A stretch of DNA of 64,000 nucleotides from an uncultured Robinsoniella sp. (GTDB lineage Bacteria > Bacillota > Clostridia > Lachnospirales > Lachnospiraceae), in the NCBI GenBank assembly GCA_900540475.1, contig UQGG01000003.1, forward strand, positions 206,002 through 270,001, in the 5' to 3' direction. The position numbers were made by a program, and so were the translations under genes. How positions within the stretch are numbered: the first letter of the stretch is position 1; each line of letters starts with the position of its first letter. This document shows positions 47,724 to 57,011 of the stretch, one piece after another. Under the pieces are notes generated by a model, which was not told the DNA's origin, did not search any database, and worked only from the letters and a program-made list of their open reading frames with translations.

Positions 47724-49883
47724 ATGAAAGAAGAAAAAAGGGAAGAGCTGGAAAAAGAGAAAATCACCGGAGTTGGGAAAGATATAAACAACAATGTAAA
47801 TGAGGAATCCAAGGATAAAACCTTGGATGTTCAGGATAGCAATGCTGATATGGGTGGCAGCGAGGAGCAAGTAAAAAATGGGATACAAGAAATAGAAGAA
47901 CAAAGCCAGGCTAAAGAAGATATCCAAGATGAAGAAGATATCCAGGATAAAGAAGAAATCCAGGGTAAAAAAGAAATCCAGGATAAAGAAAAAATCCAGG
48001 GTAAAAATGAAAGCCAGGATAAAGAAGAAATCCAGGATAAAGAAGAAATCCAGGATAAAGAAGAAATCCAGGATAAAGAAGAAATCCAGGATAAAGAAGA
48101 AAGCCAGGATAAACGAGAAAGCCAAGATAAAGAAGAAATCCAAGATAAAGAAGATATCCAGGATAAAGAAAAAACTCAGGGTAAGGTAGAAAACCAGGAT
48201 TTGGATGAAACCCAGGCTAAAGAAGAAACCCAAGACAAAAATCAAACTCAGAATGATCAGGAAACGCAAGAAGAAGAAAATAAGCAAATTGATCATGATC
48301 ATCAAGAAAATAATGAAGCAAAAGAAGAAGCAAAAGAAGAAATAAAAGAAGAAGGAAACAAGGAATCTGAGCACAAAGATCAGGAAAAGGAACAGGAAAC
48401 CGTACAGCAAACCGAACAGCATATTGCTCAGCCAGTGAATGATTCACAGACTGAGGATATTTCGGATACCATACCGACAAAGAAAAAAGGCCGGATTTGG
48501 AAAAAAATCCTCATCGGTTTTGGATGCTTTGTGCTGCTGTGTGTTTTAGGCGTATATATTGGAGGAGCTGTTTATTTCCGGGATAAATTCTTTATCAATA
48601 CCAAGGTAAATGGCATGGATGTATCCAAACAGACAGTTGAGATGGTGGACAATACCATTGCAAATAATATCCATAAATACACCATAACACTCACAGAAAG
48701 AGGAAAGAAAAAAGAGAAGATAACAGCAGATCAGATCGGTTATCACTATGTATCGGATGGTGAAGTCCAGGGTTTTAAAGATCATCAGAATCCATACACC
48801 TGGCCCAGGGCGCTGTGGGAGAATTACCGTTATAAATTTGAATCCAGTACCACCTATGATAAGAAAAAATTAACCAAGACCCTAAAAGCACTGGACTGCA
48901 TGAATGAAAAAAATGTTGTGGCACCTAAAGATGCATTTCTCAAGTTTGGCGAAACCACTTACGAAATAGAACCGGAGGTGGAAGGCAACACAGTTGATTA
49001 TGAGAAACTGGCGGCGCTTGTGAAAAATTTGATTGAACATGGAGAAAAAAAGGCATCTCTGGAAAAGAACGACTGCTATGTGCAGCCGGCTGTACGCCAG
49101 GATAATGAGCCGCTGAATCAGTTGATGAATAACCTGAACCAGTACTGCAGAACAAGCATCACCTATGTATTTGGTGAGAAGAGAGAGGTTCTGGATGGCA
49201 AAACCATCAAAGACTGGGTAACATACGATGAAGCGGGCACGGTTACTTTTGATGAAGAACAGGTACACAATTATGTAAATATGCTGGCGGATCAATATGA
49301 TACTTATGACAGACCCAGGGAATTTAAAACCAATGACGGTTCTATGGTAACGGTAAAAGGCGGCAGCTATGGATGGATGGTTGACCAGGAACAGGAAATT
49401 GTTGATCTAACCAAACTGATTCAACTGGGGGCGGAGCAGGAAAGATCGCCTGCCTTTGCACAGACAGCAGTCAGTTTTGATAACAGTGATCTGGGACAGG
49501 ATTATATAGAAATTGATTTGACAAGGCAGCATCTGTGGATGTATATTGGTGGACAGGTAGCTGTTTCCAGTGACTTTGTATCAGGAAGTATGGTAAAAGC
49601 AGGATGTGCAACCCCTGGCGGTACCTATACTCTGTATTATAAGAAATCTCCGGACGTATTAAGAAGTGACAAACCAGGAGACAGCTATGCAACACCGGTG
49701 ACTTACTGGATGCCATTTAACGGCGGAATAGGGCTTCATGATGCCAATTGGCGAGGAAGCTTCGGAGGAAATATATATCAGTATAATGGATCCCATGGCT
49801 GTATTAATCTGCCTACCGATGCTGCAAGACAGATTTATGAACAGATATATAAGGGATTTCCAATTATCTGTTACTATCGATAA
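47724..49883 (+). CDS. L,D-transpeptidase (YkuD) with long charged repeat region, second paralogue
   Basis: A 719-residue protein. The cytoplasmic N-terminus (1-260) is almost entirely Lys, Glu, Asp and Gln, including tandem IQDKEE hexapeptides (about 65-170). One membrane helix (about 262-285) and PG_binding_4-like repeats (VNGMDVSKQTVEMVDN) follow. The YkuD domain reads GGIGLHDANWRG and GSHGCINLP with Cys near 692. The start is the ATG at 47724, since GAGGG directly abuts the ATG at 47718. Compared with the paralogue at 43942, the difference is the N-terminal extension, which would reach into the cytoplasm. Confidence 0.92.
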   Translation: MKEEKREELEKEKITGVGKDINNNVNEESKDKTLDVQDSNADMGGSEEQVKNGIQEIEEQSQAKEDIQDEEDIQDKEEIQGKKEIQDKEKIQGKNESQDKEEIQDKEEIQDKEEIQDKEEIQDKEESQDKRESQDKEEIQDKEDIQDKEKTQGKVENQDLDETQAKEETQDKNQTQNDQETQEEENKQIDHDHQENNEAKEEAKEEIKEEGNKESEHKDQEKEQETVQQTEQHIAQPVNDSQTEDISDTIPTKKKGRIWKKILIGFGCFVLLCVLGVYIGGAVYFRDKFFINTKVNGMDVSKQTVEMVDNTIANNIHKYTITLTERGKKKEKITADQIGYHYVSDGEVQGFKDHQNPYTWPRALWENYRYKFESSTTYDKKKLTKTLKALDCMNEKNVVAPKDAFLKFGETTYEIEPEVEGNTVDYEKLAALVKNLIEHGEKKASLEKNDCYVQPAVRQDNEPLNQLMNNLNQYCRTSITYVFGEKREVLDGKTIKDWVTYDEAGTVTFDEEQVHNYVNMLADQYDTYDRPREFKTNDGSMVTVKGGSYGWMVDQEQEIVDLTKLIQLGAEQERSPAFAQTAVSFDNSDLGQDYIEIDLTRQHLWMYIGGQVAVSSDFVSGSMVKAGCATPGGTYTLYYKKSPDVLRSDKPGDSYATPVTYWMPFNGGIGLHDANWRGSFGGNIYQYNGSHGCINLPTDAARQIYEQIYKGFPIICYYR
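47917..48230 (+). repeat. 18-bp tandem coding repeats (IQDKEE)
   Basis: About 17 degenerate copies of an 18-bp unit, consensus ATCCAGGATAAAGAAGAA. Several central copies (about 48028-48105) are almost identical, pointing to recent slippage. The multiple-of-three unit keeps the frame open. Confidence 0.9.
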
Positions 49884-49902
49884 AGAATAGGCTGGGTATA
49901 AT

Positions 49903-50583
49903 ATGCAATATGAAAATATGGAAAAGGGAATCTTTTTAGATAGACCAAACCGTTTTATTGCGAATGTTGAGATCAGGGGCGTTAAAGAAGTCTGCCATGT
50001 GAAGAACACAGGTCGGTGCAGGGAGCTTTTAACGCCCCGTGCCACTGTGTACGTTCAAAAAAGCAATAATCCGGACCGAAAAACGAAATATGATTTGATT
50101 GGCGTAATAAAAGGAGATATAATGATCAATATGGATTCCCAGGCGCCTAACAAAGTAGTCGGGGAGTGGATACAGGAAAGTGGTTATTTTAAAAACGTAA
50201 CCTATATCAAACCGGAAATGAAGTATGGAAATTCCAGGTTTGACTTTTATGTGGAAGCGGACGGGAAAAAGATTTTTATGGAAGTAAAAGGTGTCACCCT
50301 TGAAGAAGATGGCATCGCAAGATTTCCGGATGCTCCTACTTTACGCGGGGTCAAACACATACAGGAATTAAAAGAATGTATAAATGAAGGATATGAGGCT
50401 TATATCTTTTTTGTAATACAAATGAAACATGTACAGGAATTCAGGCCAAATGACTTAACCCACCCGGAATTTGGTGATGCACTCCGCCAGGCGAAACAGG
50501 CAGGCGTACATATACTGGCATATGACAGTATTGTTACAGAGGACAGCATAAAAATAGATACAGAGATTAAAGTTATCTTATAG
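49903..50583 (+). CDS. sfsA: SfsA family protein
   Basis: A 226-residue SfsA (sugar fermentation stimulation) homologue with RFIANVEIRG, CHVKNTGRCRELL, NSRFDFYVE, FMEVKGVTL, FPDAPTLRGVKHIQEL and RPNDLTHPEFGDALRQA, all family signatures of an OB fold plus nuclease-like domain. A nuclease or DNA-binding role is suggested in the literature, but the physiological function is unsettled. The start at 49903 is kept for agreement with family length; TATAAT lies at 49897-49902 and the ribosome site is poor, so an ATG at 49918 is possible. Confidence 0.92.
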   Translation: MQYENMEKGIFLDRPNRFIANVEIRGVKEVCHVKNTGRCRELLTPRATVYVQKSNNPDRKTKYDLIGVIKGDIMINMDSQAPNKVVGEWIQESGYFKNVTYIKPEMKYGNSRFDFYVEADGKKIFMEVKGVTLEEDGIARFPDAPTLRGVKHIQELKECINEGYEAYIFFVIQMKHVQEFRPNDLTHPEFGDALRQAKQAGVHILAYDSIVTEDSIKIDTEIKVIL

Positions 50584-50601
50584 TTAATATTAGGAGAATA
50601 T

Positions 50602-51675
50602 ATGTTAAATGAGATTGTGGAACCGCTGCTATTGTGGTTCCGGACAAATGCCAGGGTTCTTCCCTGGAGGGAAGAAAGGTCTGCATATCGAATCTGGGTT
50701 TCAGAAATTATGCTGCAGCAGACCAGAGTTGAGGCAGTAAAACCATTTTTTGAACGATTTACGAAGGCATTGCCGAATGTACAGGCATTGGCGGTATGTG
50801 AGGAAGATAAACTGCTTAAATTGTGGGAAGGCCTGGGGTATTATAATCGGGTAAGAAATATGCAGATAGCAGCTAAAACCATAGTAGAAGATTTTGGTGG
50901 ACAGCTTCCGGCTGATTACGAAGCATTGCTGTCACTAAAAGGAATTGGAAACTACACAGCTGGTGCAGTTGCATCCATCGCCTATAACATCCCGGTACCC
51001 GCAGTGGATGGGAACGTACTTCGGGTAATTTCACGGGTAATGGCAAGTGAAGACGATATTATGAAACCGTCCGTCCGCAAGAAGATGGAAGAGGATATCA
51101 AGGCTATCATGCCAAAAGAATGCCCCGGAGACTTCAACCAGGCGTTAATGGAACTTGGGGCTACGGTCTGTGTACCAAATGGAATGGCTAAATGTGATAT
51201 CTGCCCCCTTGCATCGATCTGTAAAGCAAGGGAACTGGATATCGTAATGGAACTGCCTAAGAAAGCAAAACAAAAGCCAAGGCGGATCGAAGAAAAAACG
51301 GTGCTGGTGATAAAAGACGGTGATAAAGCAGCGATAAAGAAACGTCCGAAAAAGGGACTTTTGGCGGGGCTGTATGAATTGCCGAACCTGGAAGGACATT
51401 TGACGGCAGATGAAGTGCTGGTGTATTTAAAAGAACGAAATTTTGCACCCATACGGATTAGAGAGCTGAAGGAATCCAAACATATATTCAGCCATGTGGA
51501 ATGGAGAATGACTGGATATGTCATTCAGGTAGAAGAACTGGAAAACGCAAAAGACACGGGAATGCTGTTTGTTGAACCCTGGAAAACCCAGGAAGAATAT
51601 CCCATTCCAGCAGCTTTTGGAGCATATGCGGATTATCTGCAAATTAAACTAGGACAGGAAAAATACGAAGTATAG
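50602..51675 (+). CDS. mutY: A/G-specific adenine glycosylase MutY
   Basis: Removes adenine mispaired with 8-oxoguanine. The 357-residue protein has SEIMLQQTRVEAV (catalytic Glu region), a helix-hairpin-helix LLSLKGIGNYTAGAVAS with the Asp in PAVDGNVLRV, and the 4Fe-4S loop C-x6-C-x2-C-x5-C (CVPNGMAKCDICPLASIC). A C-terminal NUDIX-like domain recognises 8-oxoG. TTAGGAGA precedes the ATG, 18 bases after sfsA. Confidence 0.97.
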   Translation: MLNEIVEPLLLWFRTNARVLPWREERSAYRIWVSEIMLQQTRVEAVKPFFERFTKALPNVQALAVCEEDKLLKLWEGLGYYNRVRNMQIAAKTIVEDFGGQLPADYEALLSLKGIGNYTAGAVASIAYNIPVPAVDGNVLRVISRVMASEDDIMKPSVRKKMEEDIKAIMPKECPGDFNQALMELGATVCVPNGMAKCDICPLASICKARELDIVMELPKKAKQKPRRIEEKTVLVIKDGDKAAIKKRPKKGLLAGLYELPNLEGHLTADEVLVYLKERNFAPIRIRELKESKHIFSHVEWRMTGYVIQVEELENAKDTGMLFVEPWKTQEEYPIPAAFGAYADYLQIKLGQEKYEV

Positions 51676-51686
51676 GGGAAAATAAC

Positions 51687-52703
51687 ATGAAATTATTATC
51701 AATTGCAATTCCATGCTACAATGCGCAGGAGTACATGAGGAAATGTATTGAATCCCTGCTTGTGGGTGGAGAAGATGTGGAAATTCTGGTAGTAGATGAT
51801 GGTTCCAAAGATGATACTGCAGCGATTGCAGATGAATATGAAAAAGAATACCCTACCATAGTGAAAGCAATCCATCAGGAAAACGGCGGTCATGGAGAAG
51901 CAGTAAATGCCGGGCTGCGCAATGCTACCGGTATCTATTTTAAAGTAGTGGACAGCGATGACTGGGTGGATCCCGACGCATATCGGACTATTCTCAGTAA
52001 AATAGCAGATATGATAGGCGGACCCAATACCGTGGATATGATTATCAGTAATTTTATTTATGATAAAGTCGGGGTGCGCAGAAAGAAAGTAATGCAGTAC
52101 CGTTCTGCATTTCCCCAGAATGAAATTTTCACCTGGGATGAAGTCCACAATCTCAGAAAGGGGCACTATATCCTGATGCATTCTGTAATATACAGAACCC
52201 AGCTTCTTAAAGCCTGCGGACTGGAGCTGCCCAAGCATACGTTCTATGTAGACAACCTGTTCGTATTCCAGCCTCTGCCTTATGTGAAAAATATGTATTA
52301 TCTGGATGTAAACTTCTATCATTATTTTATAGGAAGAGATGACCAGTCCGTAAATGAAGAGGTTATGATCCGCAGGATAGACCAGCAGATCCGTGTGAAT
52401 AAAATCATGATTGATACGATGGCTTCTGCTAAAGTCTCGAACAAGAAGCTCCGCAAATATATGCTGAATTATCTGGATATTATTATGACGGTGTCTTCCA
52501 TTATGCTGATTCGTTCGGAAACAGATGAAAACTTTGAGAAGAAGAAAGAATTGTGGTCCTATTTAAAGAAAGTGGATCGAAGACTTTATATAAAGATACG
52601 TACCGGCCTGCTTGGACGTACCGTGAATCTCCCTGGAAAGAGCGGAAGGAATGTATCCTTAGCCGCATATAAGTTAACCAGAAAGTTTTTTGGATTTAAT
52701 TAA
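51687..52703 (+). CDS. Family 2 glycosyltransferase
   Basis: A 338-residue GT2 enzyme of GT-A fold. SIAIPCYNAQEYMRKCIESLL, EILVVDDGSKDDT, HQENGGHGEAVNAGLRNATG and KVVDSDDWVD (metal-binding DxD) are textbook motifs in order. There is no C-terminal membrane anchor. It lies 11 bases after mutY and ends at a terminator. It probably adds sugar to a cell-surface polymer; donor and acceptor are unknown. Confidence 0.92.
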   Translation: MKLLSIAIPCYNAQEYMRKCIESLLVGGEDVEILVVDDGSKDDTAAIADEYEKEYPTIVKAIHQENGGHGEAVNAGLRNATGIYFKVVDSDDWVDPDAYRTILSKIADMIGGPNTVDMIISNFIYDKVGVRRKKVMQYRSAFPQNEIFTWDEVHNLRKGHYILMHSVIYRTQLLKACGLELPKHTFYVDNLFVFQPLPYVKNMYYLDVNFYHYFIGRDDQSVNEEVMIRRIDQQIRVNKIMIDTMASAKVSNKKLRKYMLNYLDIIMTVSSIMLIRSETDENFEKKKELWSYLKKVDRRLYIKIRTGLLGRTVNLPGKSGRNVSLAAYKLTRKFFGFN

Positions 52704-52720
52704 TGGATTTAATCATACAG

Positions 52721-52754
52721 CTCTCCCTTATCCCAGGATAAAGGAGAGTTTTTT
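52721..52754 (+). terminator. Terminator after the glycosyltransferase, overlapping the lipid kinase 3' end
   Basis: CTCTCCCTTATCC pairs with GGATAAAGGAGAG (52736-52748) around a short loop, followed by TTTTTTGG. The stop of the convergent kinase gene (52728-52730) lies inside the left arm. Confidence 0.85.
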
Positions 52755-53645
52755 GGATTCAAAAGAGATTTCAATATCAGAACGGAAATCAAAAGATTCA
52801 CCATCGGCATGGACTGCAAGAGGAACTTCTGTCTGTATCCTTGCCCGGTGGCAGCGGAAAATATGTACACCCTTTGCACCGGTATGTTTTCCTAAGAATG
52901 CAGTGGGCAGCAGTAAAAGTACTTTTAACTTGGACATCTTTTCGATTACGCAGATATCCAGAATATCATCGGAAGCATCCGCTCTTGGACAGAACTTAAA
53001 TCCCCCCCCTTCGTACTGGGTATTCATAGCAGCAATAAAATATACATTTTTATAGAAATGTTTCCTTTTATCATCCATGGTCAGCGTCATAGAAGCCGGT
53101 TTCAACACGAACAGCTGCTTTAAGGCAATTCCAAGATAGGTCAGTTTGCCAAGTTTAAACTTGTTTAAAGCTTTTTTTATATTGGAGTGCAGGGCTTCGT
53201 GGCAGACTGCGGCATCAAATCCAATCCCGGTACTGACGATAAAGTTTCTGCATTCCTGCCTGCTTTGATTGACACCGATGCTGACTTTTTGAATGATGGC
53301 TGGATAAAGAACCGCGTTTAAGGCGTCCAGTGGATTCCCCGGAAGGTGCAGGCCTCTTGCAAGATCATTGCTGGAACCGGTTGGAATATAACCAAACACG
53401 ATAGAGTCCAGATTCTTAAGACCATTGATTACTTCATTGGCGGTTCCGTCTCCGCCCACAGCCGCAATCGTACAGGGATTTTTAGTAGTGGAGATTAATT
53501 CAGCCAGCCGGAGAGCATGGTTTTTCTTCTTGGTAAAATAGACGGTGTATTTTATTTTACGCTCTCTAAGTTCCTTCTCCAGCATATTCCAGATCTTCCG
53601 GCCCTTACCGGAACTGGATTTCGGATTTACAATAAAATAATACAT
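52728..53645 (-). CDS. Diacylglycerol kinase family lipid kinase (DagK/YegS)
   Basis: A 305-residue ATP-dependent lipid kinase. VNPKSSSGKG at the start, AAVGGDGTANEVINGL (GGDGT nucleotide motif) and GYIPTGSSNDLARGL are the canonical signatures. FCPRADASDDILDICVIEKMSKLKVL follows in the C-terminal beta-sandwich. It probably recycles diacylglycerol from lipoteichoic-acid synthesis or makes phosphatidate. GGGGGAAC upstream of the ATG at 53645 serves as ribosome site. It is divergent from glnS. Confidence 0.93.
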   Translation of the reverse strand: MYYFIVNPKSSSGKGRKIWNMLEKELRERKIKYTVYFTKKKNHALRLAELISTTKNPCTIAAVGGDGTANEVINGLKNLDSIVFGYIPTGSSNDLARGLHLPGNPLDALNAVLYPAIIQKVSIGVNQSRQECRNFIVSTGIGFDAAVCHEALHSNIKKALNKFKLGKLTYLGIALKQLFVLKPASMTLTMDDKRKHFYKNVYFIAAMNTQYEGGGFKFCPRADASDDILDICVIEKMSKLKVLLLLPTAFLGKHTGAKGVHIFRCHRARIQTEVPLAVHADGESFDFRSDIEISFESKKLSFILG

Positions 53646-53711
53646 ATAAGTTCCCCCAAAATTGATATGTTAACATCATAATATAAGAGTAGAGAAAAGT
53701 AAATACCAGCG

Positions 53712-53740
53712 TTGTAATTTTGAGAAAATTATGGTATTAT
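53712..53740 (+). promoter_or_regulatory. glnS promoter
   Basis: TTGTAA (53712-53717), 17-nt spacer, TATTAT (53735-53740), about 32 bases before the start. No T-box leader is present. Confidence 0.7.
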
Positions 53741-53771
53741 GAAAAACAGACTATATCCTAGGAGGAAAGAC

Positions 53772-55436
53772 ATGGAAAAAGAGACAGTTTCCAAAAATTT
53801 TATTGAGCAGATTATTGAAAAAGATTTAGCAGAAGGACATTGCGAGACAGTATGTACCAGATTCCCGCCAGAACCAAACGGCTATCTTCATATAGGACAT
53901 GCAAAGTCAATCTTGTTAAACTATGGATTGGCACAGGAGTATCAAGGTAAATTTAATATGCGGTTTGATGATACGAACCCTACTAAGGAAAAAGTAGAAT
54001 TTGTGGAGTCAATCAAAGAAGATATTAAATGGCTTGGTGCGGACTGGGAAGACCGCCTGTTTTTTGCATCTAATTATTTCGAGCAGATGTATGAATGCGC
54101 TGTGAAGCTGATAAAAAAAGGAAAAGCCTATGTCTGCGATTTGAATGCAGAGCAGATCAGAGAATATCGCGGGACCCTCAAGGAGCCGGGAAAGAACAGT
54201 CCTTTCCGGGACAGAAGCATAGAAGAAAACCTGGAATTATTTGAAAATATGAAAAATGGCAAATATGCAGACGGCGAAAGAGTGTTAAGGGCAAAAATCG
54301 ATATGTCCTCTCCGAATATCAACATGCGTGACCCGATTATTTACCGTGTAGCACGTATGACACATCACAATACCGGAGATCAATGGTGCATTTATCCTAT
54401 GTATGACTTTGCCCATCCCATTGAGGATGCAATTGAAGGCATTACACATTCTATCTGTACTCTGGAATTTGAAGACCACAGACCTCTTTATGACTGGGTA
54501 GTCCGTGAGCTGGAATATCCCCATCCTCCAAAGCAGATTGAATTTGCAAAATTATATCTGACCAATGTGGTAACCGGAAAGCGTTATATCCGCAGGCTTG
54601 TGGAAGATGGTATCGTAGATGGCTGGGATGACCCGAGACTGGTTTCCATTGCTGCTTTAAAGCGCCGTGGATTTACACCAGAGTCCATTAAAATGTTCAT
54701 GGATCTGTGCGGCGTGAGCAAAAGCCAGAGCTCTGTTGATTACGCGATGCTGGAATATTGTATCCGGGAGGATTTAAAGCTGAAGAGACCGCGTATGATG
54801 GCAGTCTTAGATCCTATTAAATTAGTAATAGACAATTATCCGGAAGGAGAAATCGAATATCTGGATGTTGACAATAACCTGGAAAATGAAAGCCTGGGAA
54901 AACGTAAAGTTCCGTTCTGCCGGGAATTATATATTGACCGGGAAGATTTTATGGAAGAGCCTCCAAGAAAATATTTCCGTCTGTTCCCTGGAAATGAAGT
55001 GCGTTTAATGAATGCCTATTTCGTGAAATGTGAAAGTTTTATAAAGGATGAGGACGGCAAAGTAACGGAAATACACTGTACTTATGACCCTGAGACAAAA
55101 TGCGGCACCGGATTTACGGGACGTAAGGTAAAAGGAACCATTCACTGGGTAGCAGCACCAACTGCATTGAAAGCAGAAGTACGTCTCTATGAAAATATTA
55201 TTGATGAAGAAAAAGGTGTCTATAACGAAGACGGCAGTCTGAACCTGAATCCAAATTCACTGGTGATTTTAAAAGACTGTTTTGTAGAGCCAAATCTGGC
55301 AGATGCCAAAGCCTATGAGAGCTTCCAGTTTGTGCGCCAGGGATTTTTCTGTGTGGATGCCAAAGATTCCAAACCGGATGCACTGGTATTTAACCGGATA
55401 GTATCTCTGAAGAGTTCTTTTAAACTGCCGAAATAA
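53772..55436 (+). CDS. glnS: Glutaminyl-tRNA synthetase
   Basis: A 554-residue class I synthetase. TRFPPEPNGYLHIGHAKSILLNYGLA holds the HIGH motif, NMRFDDTNPTKEK the next signature, and DPIIYRVARMTHHNTGDQWCIYPMYDFAHPIEDA the Gln-specific core. The second class I motif, usually VMSKRKL, reads NVVTGKRYIRRL. A C-terminal anticodon-binding beta-barrel follows. GGAGG (53761-53765) sets the start at 53772; a start at 53739 is open but unsupported. Presence of GlnRS means direct charging of tRNA-Gln. Confidence 0.96.
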   Translation: MEKETVSKNFIEQIIEKDLAEGHCETVCTRFPPEPNGYLHIGHAKSILLNYGLAQEYQGKFNMRFDDTNPTKEKVEFVESIKEDIKWLGADWEDRLFFASNYFEQMYECAVKLIKKGKAYVCDLNAEQIREYRGTLKEPGKNSPFRDRSIEENLELFENMKNGKYADGERVLRAKIDMSSPNINMRDPIIYRVARMTHHNTGDQWCIYPMYDFAHPIEDAIEGITHSICTLEFEDHRPLYDWVVRELEYPHPPKQIEFAKLYLTNVVTGKRYIRRLVEDGIVDGWDDPRLVSIAALKRRGFTPESIKMFMDLCGVSKSQSSVDYAMLEYCIREDLKLKRPRMMAVLDPIKLVIDNYPEGEIEYLDVDNNLENESLGKRKVPFCRELYIDREDFMEEPPRKYFRLFPGNEVRLMNAYFVKCESFIKDEDGKVTEIHCTYDPETKCGTGFTGRKVKGTIHWVAAPTALKAEVRLYENIIDEEKGVYNEDGSLNLNPNSLVILKDCFVEPNLADAKAYESFQFVRQGFFCVDAKDSKPDALVFNRIVSLKSSFKLPK

Positions 55437-55458
55437 TGGTTATCTGCGGGAGAAATAT

Positions 55459-56865
55459 ATGAACGAATTGACGATCAGTCTGGATGCTCATTCATCCAGA
55501 CCCCTGTATGAGCAAATATATGAATATATCAAAAATGATATCCAAAACGGAGGGCTGCCTTTTAAAAAGAGGCTGCCCTCTACCCGCAATCTGGCGAAAT
55601 ATCTCCAGGTCAGCAGAAGTACGGTAGAATTGGCTTACGAACAGCTGCTATCAGAGGGATATATAGAAGCGGTGCCCTGTAAAGGATATTTCGTAAGTGA
55701 TCTGGATGGACTGTACCGTCTTTCTACAGCTGTGCAGGTTCCCAAAAAGGCTGCGGAGGAAATGAAAGAGCATTATGAATATGACTTTTCCCCCAGCGGG
55801 GTGGATTTAAACAGTTTTCCTCATAATGCATGGAGAAAGATTTCCAAAAATATTCTGCTGGAGGATAATAAGGATTTTTTTCAGCTTGGTGAACCCAAAG
55901 GAGAGAGCGAACTTCGTGAGACGATTGCAGCTTATCTGCATCAGGCACGTGGTGTAAACTGCAGTATGGAGCAGATTATTATTGGAGCTGGGAATGATTA
56001 TCTGCTTATGCTCTTGTGTAATCTTCTTGGAAGAGGACATATCATAGCAATGGAAAATCCAACTTATAAAAAGGCATATGATATTCTGAATGTACTTTCT
56101 AATGAGATGCTGGTCATTAATATGGATAAGAATGGAATGGATGTGGCAGAGCTTGAAAATTCCAGGGCAGATATTGCCTATGTTATGCCATCCCATCAAT
56201 TCCCCCTGGGAACCATTATGCCGATTAAACGGAGGATGCAGCTCTTAAAATGGGCGTCAGAAGACGAGGATCGTTATATCATCGAAGATGACTATGATAG
56301 TGAATTCCGGTACAAAGGGAAACCAATTCCGGCTTTACAGGGTTATGACAGCCATGATAAAGTGATTTATATCGGAACGTTTTCCAAGTCAATAGCTCCT
56401 GCGATACGTGTGAGTTATCTGGTTCTTCCCAAAAGGCTTTTAGCGGTATATGATGAAATCGGTAAAATATTTTCTTCTACGGTGTCCAGGGTAGATCAGA
56501 TGATCATTTCCAGATTTCTGAATGAGGGTTATTATGAGAGACATCTTAACAAAATGCGTGCAATTTATAAAAGCAGGCATGATGTTTTGCTGGATAAGCT
56601 CAAAGGATTGGAAAGCATCTGTACCATATCAGGAGAAAATGCAGGTGTTCATGTTTTGTTGAGCTTTGTAAATGGAATGTCGGAAGATGATGCAATAGAG
56701 AGTGCACGCCTGAAAGGAGTGAAAGTCTATGGGCTGTCTGCCTACTATGTGGCAGCTCCCAGAGAAACAACGATGCCTACGGTGATTCTGGGATATGCAA
56801 ATCTGTGTGAAGAAGATATCGCAGAAGCGGTGAACCGGTTGATTCATGCGTGGATTATTGAATGA
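55459..56865 (+). CDS. MocR-type (GntR-aminotransferase) transcriptional regulator
   Basis: A 468-residue fusion: an N-terminal GntR winged helix (RPLYEQIYEYIKNDIQNG, LPSTRNLAKYLQVSRSTVELAYEQLLSEGYI) and a class I aminotransferase domain. PLP residues are visible: DDYDSEFRYKG, and the Schiff-base Lys in YIGTFSKSIAPAIRVSYL (about 311). PdxR/GabR relatives regulate vitamin B6 or amino-acid genes; the target here is unknown and no such gene is adjacent. It begins 22 bases after glnS and may be co-transcribed. Confidence 0.92.
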   Translation: MNELTISLDAHSSRPLYEQIYEYIKNDIQNGGLPFKKRLPSTRNLAKYLQVSRSTVELAYEQLLSEGYIEAVPCKGYFVSDLDGLYRLSTAVQVPKKAAEEMKEHYEYDFSPSGVDLNSFPHNAWRKISKNILLEDNKDFFQLGEPKGESELRETIAAYLHQARGVNCSMEQIIIGAGNDYLLMLLCNLLGRGHIIAMENPTYKKAYDILNVLSNEMLVINMDKNGMDVAELENSRADIAYVMPSHQFPLGTIMPIKRRMQLLKWASEDEDRYIIEDDYDSEFRYKGKPIPALQGYDSHDKVIYIGTFSKSIAPAIRVSYLVLPKRLLAVYDEIGKIFSSTVSRVDQMIISRFLNEGYYERHLNKMRAIYKSRHDVLLDKLKGLESICTISGENAGVHVLLSFVNGMSEDDAIESARLKGVKVYGLSAYYVAAPRETTMPTVILGYANLCEEDIAEAVNRLIHAWIIE

Positions 56866-56903
56866 GGTGCGGTATGCTGTAAATACATCCCACGGAAATA
56901 GAA

Positions 56904-56981
56904 AAACACCAGCTATATATGGATTGCCCTGTAAGTCTGATTAATTTCATTTACCAGGGCGCTTCCATTTACTGGTGTTTC
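56904..56981 (-). terminator. Long nested hairpin terminator for leftward genes
   Basis: AAACACCAG (56904-56912) pairs with CTGGTGTTT (56972-56980), with an inner GCCCTGTAA/TTACCAGGGC stem. On the minus strand it is followed by TTTTT. It also lies after the mocR stop, so it may stop both directions. Confidence 0.75.
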
Positions 56982-57011
56982 TGATTTTCCTGTTATATTA
57001 AGCACAACGGT

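Noticed and set aside
47688..48422. 244-residue minus-strand open frame rich in Phe, Leu and Ile
   Set aside because: It is the antisense of the IQDKEE repeat region of the L,D-transpeptidase. The 18-bp repeat keeps several frames open, and the hydrophobic composition is just the complement of GAA/AAA codons.
53646..53771. T-box riboswitch before glnS
   Set aside because: The leader is only about 30 bases after the -10, with no specifier loop or TGGnACCGCG-type T-box sequence.
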